Shown piece after piece: positions 58,813 through 64,000 of a DNA stretch of 64,000 bases. The notes under the pieces were generated by a model, which did no database searches, had not been told where the DNA came from, and saw only the letters and a list, made by a program, of their open reading frames with translations. This DNA comes from Mycolicibacter sp. MU0102 (GTDB lineage Bacteria > Actinomycetota > Actinomycetes > Mycobacteriales > Mycobacteriaceae): the NCBI RefSeq assembly GCF_963378105.1, contig NZ_OY726398.1, forward strand, positions 4,030,001 through 4,094,000, written 5' to 3'. The translations under genes and the position numbers were made by a program. Within the stretch, counting starts at the first letter, position 1, and each line of letters opens with the position of its first letter.

Positions 58813-59844
58813 CTAAACCAGCGAGGCCAGCTGCTGAATCTGCTCGGTGCTGCGTCCGGTGACCACCATCATGGTGACGCCGGCGGCCTCCCAGACCTTG
58901 ATCTGCTTACGGACGTAGTCGACGTCGCCCACGATCGCGGCGTCGTCCACCAGCTCGTCGGGGATGATCTCGCCGGCCTTGTCCTTTTGCCCGCCGCGGA
59001 ACAACTTGGTCACGTCGTCGACGACCTCGCCGTAGCCCATCCGGCGGTAGACCTCGGCGTGGAAGTTGGTGTCCTCGGAGCCCATGCCGCCCATGTAGAG
59101 CGCCAGGTAGGGCTTCATGGCGGCGAACGCCGCGGCGCGGTCTTCGGTGATGACGATGTTGGCCGTCGCACAGATCTCGAAGTCTTCGCGGGCGCGCCGT
59201 GCTCCCGGTCGGGCAAAACCCTCGTCGAGCCATTCGTTGTACATGCCGGCCAGCCGCGGGGCGTAGAAAATCGGCAGCCAGCCGTCGGCGACCTCGGCGG
59301 CCAGTGCGATGTTCTTCGGACCTTCCGCCCCCAGCATCACCGGGATGTCGGCGCGACGCGGGTGGGTGATCGGCTTGAGCGCCTTGCCCAGTCCGGTGCT
59401 GCCCTCACCGCTGATCGGCAGCGGGTAGTGCGGTCCGGCACTGGTCACCGGGGCCTCGCGAGCCCAGACCTGCCGCAGGATGTCGATGTACTCGCGGGTG
59501 CGGGCCAGCGGCTTGCCGAAACGCTGGCCATACCAGCCCTCCACCACCTGCGGCCCGGACACGCCCAGACCCAGGATGTGACGGCCACCGGAGAGGTGGT
59601 CCAACGTCAAGGCGGCCATCGCGCAGGCAGTCGGAGTACGCGCCGACAGCTGAACCACCGAGGTGCCCAACCGAACCCGTGATGTCGACGAGCCCCACCA
59701 GGCCAGCGGCGTGTAGGCATCGGAGCCCCACGCCTCGGCGGTGAAGACCGAGTCAAAGCCGGCATCCTCGGCCGCGGCCACCAGTTCGGCGTGGTTGGTC
59801 GGCGGCTGCGCGCCCCAATATCCGAGTTGCAGTCCCAGCTTCAT
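58813..59844 (-). CDS. F420-dependent LLM-class oxidoreductase (Rv3520c-like)
   Basis: A 343-residue TIM-barrel enzyme (Rv3520c is about 347). It begins MKLGLQLGYWGAQPPTNHAE and has RVRLGTSVVQLSARTPTACA, LGLGVSGPQVVEGWYGQRFG and PVMLGAEGPKNIALAAEVAD, all typical of F420-dependent luciferase-like reductases. GAGGAG seven bases before ATG 59844 sets the start; the frame is open a further 78 bases upstream. A KstR box lies between it and the divergent DUF35 gene. The steroid reaction is unknown. Confidence 0.9.
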   Translation of the reverse strand: MKLGLQLGYWGAQPPTNHAELVAAAEDAGFDSVFTAEAWGSDAYTPLAWWGSSTSRVRLGTSVVQLSARTPTACAMAALTLDHLSGGRHILGLGVSGPQVVEGWYGQRFGKPLARTREYIDILRQVWAREAPVTSAGPHYPLPISGEGSTGLGKALKPITHPRRADIPVMLGAEGPKNIALAAEVADGWLPIFYAPRLAGMYNEWLDEGFARPGARRAREDFEICATANIVITEDRAAAFAAMKPYLALYMGGMGSEDTNFHAEVYRRMGYGEVVDDVTKLFRGGQKDKAGEIIPDELVDDAAIVGDVDYVRKQIKVWEAAGVTMMVVTGRSTEQIQQLASLV

Positions 59845-59879
59845 CCTTGGCTCCTCGCTCGCCTGCTTGCCACCATTGT

Positions 59880-59893
59880 TAGAACCTGTTCTA
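59880..59893. promoter_or_regulatory. KstR box between the F420 enzyme and DUF35 genes
   Basis: TAGAACCTGTTCTA keeps perfect arms (TAGAAC/GTTCTA). It lies 35 bases from the start at 59844 and nine bases from the GTG at 59903, so the rightward transcript would be almost leaderless. Confidence 0.87.
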
Positions 59894-59902
59894 CTCGATG
59901 CC

Positions 59903-60895
59903 GTGACTGCCAGCCAAAGCAACCGCGCGCAGATCGATGAGCATGAGCCGCCCCTCTCTGCGCCGCTGAAGTTGTCCTTCGACTACACACGTTCAGTCGG
60001 CCCCGTTCTGGGCGCGTTCTTCACCGCTCTGCGTGAGCGCCGCATCGTCGGTGTACGTGGTTCCGACGGTCGGGTGTACGTGCCGCCGGCCGAGTACGAC
60101 CCGGTCAGCTACGAACCGCTCACGGAGATCGTACCGGTGGCCAGTGTCGGCACCGTGGTGTCGTGGTCCTGGCAGCCGGCCCCGTTGGAGGGGCAGCCGC
60201 TGGACACCCCGTTCGCCTGGGCGCTGATCAAGCTCGACGGCGCCGACGTGCCGTTGCTGCACGCGGTGGCGGCCGCAAGCAGCAGGGACATCAGCGTCGG
60301 GACCCGGGTGCACGCACACTGGGCCGACGAGACCGTCGGCGCGATCACCGACATCGCTTACTTCGCGATCGGCGAAGACGCGGAGCCGGTCGCCGACACC
60401 CCCGATGACCGCGACCCGGTGACCATGGTGGTGATCCCGTCCAGCCTGGAGATCCAGCACACCGCCTCGCTGCCGGAGAGCGCATATCTGCGCGCCTTGC
60501 AGGAAGGCAAGCTGCTCGGGGCGCGCACCGGCGCCGAGGGCAAGCTGTACTTCCCGCCCAAGGAAGCCGATCCGGCCACCGGCCTGCCGTTGGACAACTT
60601 CGTCGAGCTGCCCGACAAGGGCACGGTGACGACGTTCGCCATCATCAACATTCCGTTCGCCGGGCAGCGCATCAAGCCGCCCTACGTGGCCGCCTACGTG
60701 CTGCTCGACGGCGCCGACATTCCCTTCCTGCACTTGGTGTCTGAGATCGACGCCCATGACGTGCGGATGGGAATGCGCGTCGAGGCGGTGTGGAAGCCCC
60801 GCGAGGAGTGGGGCCTGGGCATCGACAACATCGAGTACTTCCGGCCCACCGGCGAACCGGACGCCGACTACGACACCTACAAGCACCACCTGTGA
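59903..60895 (+). CDS. DUF35/OB-fold protein, double-domain (Rv3521-like)
   Basis: A 330-residue protein of two similar halves (about 25-160 and 180-315). Each has an RxxxxVGVRGSDGRVYVPPAEY- or KLLGARTGAEGKLYFPP-type motif followed by an OB-fold beta barrel (AWALIKLDGADVPLLHAVAA; AAYVLLDGADIPFLHLVSEI). The zinc-ribbon cysteines of single-domain DUF35 proteins are absent. DUF35 partners assemble with thiolase-like Ltp proteins, and ltp4 follows within eight bases, so a complex is expected. GTG 59903 just after the KstR box is chosen. Confidence 0.87.
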   Translation: MTASQSNRAQIDEHEPPLSAPLKLSFDYTRSVGPVLGAFFTALRERRIVGVRGSDGRVYVPPAEYDPVSYEPLTEIVPVASVGTVVSWSWQPAPLEGQPLDTPFAWALIKLDGADVPLLHAVAAASSRDISVGTRVHAHWADETVGAITDIAYFAIGEDAEPVADTPDDRDPVTMVVIPSSLEIQHTASLPESAYLRALQEGKLLGARTGAEGKLYFPPKEADPATGLPLDNFVELPDKGTVTTFAIINIPFAGQRIKPPYVAAYVLLDGADIPFLHLVSEIDAHDVRMGMRVEAVWKPREEWGLGIDNIEYFRPTGEPDADYDTYKHHL

Positions 60896-60903
60896 GGGGC
60901 AGC

Positions 60904-61967
60904 ATGACGCAACGCGATGTCGCGGTGGTGGGCTTCGCCCACGCCCCGCACGTTCGCCGCACCGACGGCACCACCAACGGCGTCGAGATGTTGATGCCGT
61001 GTTTCGCTCAGTTGTACTCCGACCTGGGCATCGCCCAGACCGACATCGGCTTCTGGTGCTCGGGTTCCTCGGACTACCTTGCCGGACGGGCTTTCTCGTT
61101 CATCTCCGCGATCGACTCGATCGGCGCGGTTCCGCCGATCAACGAGTCGCATGTGGAGATGGACGGCGCGTGGGCGCTGTACGAGGCCTACATCAAGGTG
61201 TTGACCGGCGAGGTCGACACCGCGCTCGCCTACGGCTTCGGCAAGTCCTCTGCCGGCCAGCTGCGCCGGATCCTGGCCCTGCAGACCGACCCCTATACCG
61301 TCGCGCCGCTGTGGCCGGACTCGGTCTCGATCGCAGCCCTGCAGGCCCGGCTCGGTCTGGACGGCGGCCAATGGACCGCTGAGCAGATGGCGCGGGTGGC
61401 ACTGGATACGTTCGCCGTCGCCGACCGGGTTGATTCGGTCGAGCCCTCCACCAGCCTGGACGAACTGCTGGGGCGCCCGTTCTTCGCCGACCCGCTGCGC
61501 CGGCACGACATCGCACCGATCACCGACGGCGCTGCCGCGATTGTCCTGGCCGCGGGCGACAAGGCCCGAGAACTGTGCGAAAACCCGGCGTGGATCACCG
61601 GTTTCGAGCACCGCATCGAGTCTCCGGTGCTGGGCAGCCGGGACCTAACCCGCTCTCCATCGACCACCGCGTCGACGCGCGCCGCCAGCGGCGATGACAT
61701 GCCCGCGGTAGACGTCGCCGAGATCCACGCGCCGTTCACCCATCAGCATCTGATCCTGACCGAGGCGATGCGGTTGCCGTCGAAGACGAAGGTGAACGCC
61801 TCCGGCGGTGCCCTGGCGGCCAATCCGATGTTCGTAGCCGGGCTGGAGCGCATCGGCTTCGCCGCGCAGCACATCTTCAACCGTTCGGCGGGCCGGGTAC
61901 TGGCGCATGCCACCAGCGGTCCAGCGCTGCAACAGAACCTGGTCGCGGTGATGGAAGGACGCAACTG

Positions 61968-61968
<1 letters not shown>
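60904..61968 (+). CDS. ltp4: Ltp4, thiolase-like lipid-transfer-protein family enzyme
   Basis: A 354-residue thiolase-fold protein, the same length as Rv3522. The position of the thiolase nucleophile reads NESHVEMDGAWALYEAY, without a cysteine, so it is unlikely to be a true thiolase; characterised relatives such as Ltp2 are retro-aldolases acting on the D-ring side chain. The C-terminal half has VAEIHAPFTHQHLILTEAM and KVNASGGALAANPMFVAGLE. It sits between the DUF35 gene and ltp3, sharing one base with ltp3. Confidence 0.92.
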
Positions 61969-63152
<1,184 letters not shown>

Positions 63153-63165
63153 GAGGACCACTCGC

Positions 63166-63576
63166 ATGAACGCAGATCACCCCGCCCACCTGGCAGGTAA
63201 GCGCTCCCGCGACGCGGTAGCAGCCCGCGACAAGGAGGCCTGGCTGGCGAACTTCGCCGGCGATGCGATCGTGCAGGATCCGGTCGGTCCGTCGCACTTC
63301 GACCCTGAGGGCAAGGGTCACCGCGGTCGTGACGAGATCTCGGCGTTCTGGGACAAGGCGATCGCGCCCACCGACAAGATCGAATTCAATTTCTCCGATA
63401 CCTTCCAGTGCGGCGACGAGGAAGCCAACACCGGGAACATCACCATCACCATGGGCGGCCACCAGATCGTCACCGAGGGCGTGTTCACCTACCGCGCCAA
63501 CGACAAGGGTGAACTGGTCGCGCTGCGCGCCTACTGGGAGTTGGACCGCGCCGCCAAGACCGCCCGCAAGCTCTAA
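63166..63576 (+). CDS. SnoaL/ketosteroid-isomerase-like protein
   Basis: A 136-residue cone-fold protein of the KSI/SnoaL superfamily (ARDKEAWLANFAGDAIVQDP; HFDPEGKGHRGRDEISAFWD; TEGVFTYRAN). It has the length of a classical steroid Delta5-isomerase subunit. The residues I can align (Asp in QDPVG) do not prove isomerase activity. GAGAGGA precedes ATG 63166, and it follows ltp3 by 13 bases, completing the four-gene operon begun at 59903. Confidence 0.82.
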   Translation: MNADHPAHLAGKRSRDAVAARDKEAWLANFAGDAIVQDPVGPSHFDPEGKGHRGRDEISAFWDKAIAPTDKIEFNFSDTFQCGDEEANTGNITITMGGHQIVTEGVFTYRANDKGELVALRAYWELDRAAKTARKL

Positions 63577-63589
63577 GCGCGGCGCTGCG

Positions 63590-63613
63590 GCCGGTCACTC
63601 CGGCGTGACCGGC
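63590..63613. terminator. 9-bp stem hairpin between convergent genes
   Basis: GCCGGTCAC (63590-63598) and GTGACCGGC (63605-63613) are perfectly complementary around TCCGGC. It lies between the KSI-like and carbonic-anhydrase-like stop codons and overlaps the latter. With no U-tract it would be a mycobacterial-type bidirectional terminator. Confidence 0.5.
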
Positions 63614-64000
63614 TCCATGCCTTCGCGGTAACGCTGCGCGAGATCGCGGTAATACGGCGGGTTGGCGTTGATCCACATCTCGGCGCCGGTCCCCGCGATC
63701 GGACCCTTGACGACGGCGGGCGAGCCGGTCACCAGCATCCCGGCGGGGATCTTGGTGCCGGCAAGCACCATCGCACCGGCCGCCACCAGGCTGCGGCTGC
63801 CGATCACCGCGCCGTCGAGCACGGTGGCGTGGTTGCCGATCAGCGCCTCGGCACCGATGTTGGCGCCGTGGATCAGGCACATGTGGGCGATCGTCGCGCC
63901 CGGGCCGATGTCCACCGGCACACCGGGCGGCACATGCAGCACCGAGCCGTCCTGCACGTTGGCGCCTTCCCGCACCACGATGGGTGCGTCGTCGGCCCGC
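63595..64000 (-). CDS. Gamma-carbonic-anhydrase-like hexapeptide protein (Rv3525c-like), N-terminus cut by window
   Basis: C-terminal 134 residues of a left-handed beta-helix protein. Hexapeptide repeats run through VDIGPGATIAHMCLIHGANI and IGNHATVLDGAVIGSRSLVA, with the histidines (AHMCLIH, GNH) placed like the metal ligands of gamma-carbonic anhydrases. Family members are about 175 residues, so roughly 40 N-terminal residues lie outside the window. In M. tuberculosis Rv3525c is next to kshA. Its role in the cholesterol cluster is unknown. Confidence 0.85.
   Translation of the reverse strand, partial: RADDAPIVVREGANVQDGSVLHVPPGVPVDIGPGATIAHMCLIHGANIGAEALIGNHATVLDGAVIGSRSLVAAGAMVLAGTKIPAGMLVTGSPAVVKGPIAGTGAEMWINANPPYYRDLAQRYREGMEPVTPE

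Noticed and set aside
57463..59682. A 739-residue open frame on the plus strand across fadD and the F420 enzyme
   Set aside because: It is antisense to two clear genes with intact motifs, and its His/Gly/Arg/Val-rich product is what the complement of high-GC codons gives.

Overview
The window is high-GC DNA from a mycobacterium, most likely a rapid-growing or environmental species (Mycolicibacterium-like). The grounds are two complete mce transporter operons, KstR-type operators, otsA, many FadD/FadE/Ltp proteins, a DUF2563 protein and a TNT-domain toxin. GTG and TTG starts and 1-4 base stop/start overlaps are frequent. From 24.3 kb to the right edge, gene order closely follows what I remember of the M. 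tuberculosis cholesterol region Rv3489-Rv3525c. Orthologue names rest on recognised protein sequence and order, not on a search.

Left part (1-7.8 kb): an accessory steroid-ring cluster. It holds a partial 3-ketosteroid 9alpha-hydroxylase oxygenase (KshA), three KstD/fumarate-reductase-like flavoproteins, a PadR regulator, an HsaB-like flavin reductase and a hotdog thioesterase. I see no KstR box here, so control is probably separate. From 7.8 to 20.1 kb lies a complete mce operon of uncertain class on the minus strand (yrbEA, yrbEB, mceA-F). Two Mce-associated membrane proteins follow it, but they are cut off from mceF by three small secreted-protein genes. A 16-bp palindrome sits just upstream of the first gene.

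Middle (20.3-27.7 kb): SDR and 3-hydroxyisobutyrate-type dehydrogenases, an enoyl-CoA hydratase, a 57-residue protein abutting otsA (trehalose-6-phosphate synthase), and a secreted protein. From 27.7 to 38.0 kb is the mce4 operon (yrbE4AB, mce4A-F and two mas genes), the sterol importer. Its promoter region carries three KstR-like boxes and a further 20-bp palindrome.

Right part (38.2-64 kb): cholesterol side-chain genes: hsd4A, fdxD, fadE26-fadE27 (ChsE4-ChsE5), fadD17, fadD19, echA19, cyp142, a Rv3519-like protein, another fadD, a Rv3520c-like F420 enzyme, a Rv3521-like DUF35 protein, ltp4, ltp3, a SnoaL/KSI-like protein and a partial gamma-carbonic-anhydrase-like protein (Rv3525c). Divergent promoters here carry KstR palindromes. 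Together these genes import sterol (Mce4), activate the side chain (CYP142, FadD17, FadD19), shorten it by beta-oxidation and retro-aldol steps, and open the rings (KshA/KstD).

Interruptions of this backbone are the most unusual part. A probable toxin-immunity cassette (DUF2563 protein, TNT-domain toxin, overlapping A/T-rich immunity gene; 54.5-57.2 kb) sits between the Rv3519- and Rv3520c-like genes. A serine hydrolase has a one-base frameshift in its signal peptide. A truncated gene remnant is bracketed by related inverted repeats. A Mce-associated protein contains eight copies of a hexanucleotide repeat. I found no tRNA, rRNA, CRISPR array or insertion sequence.
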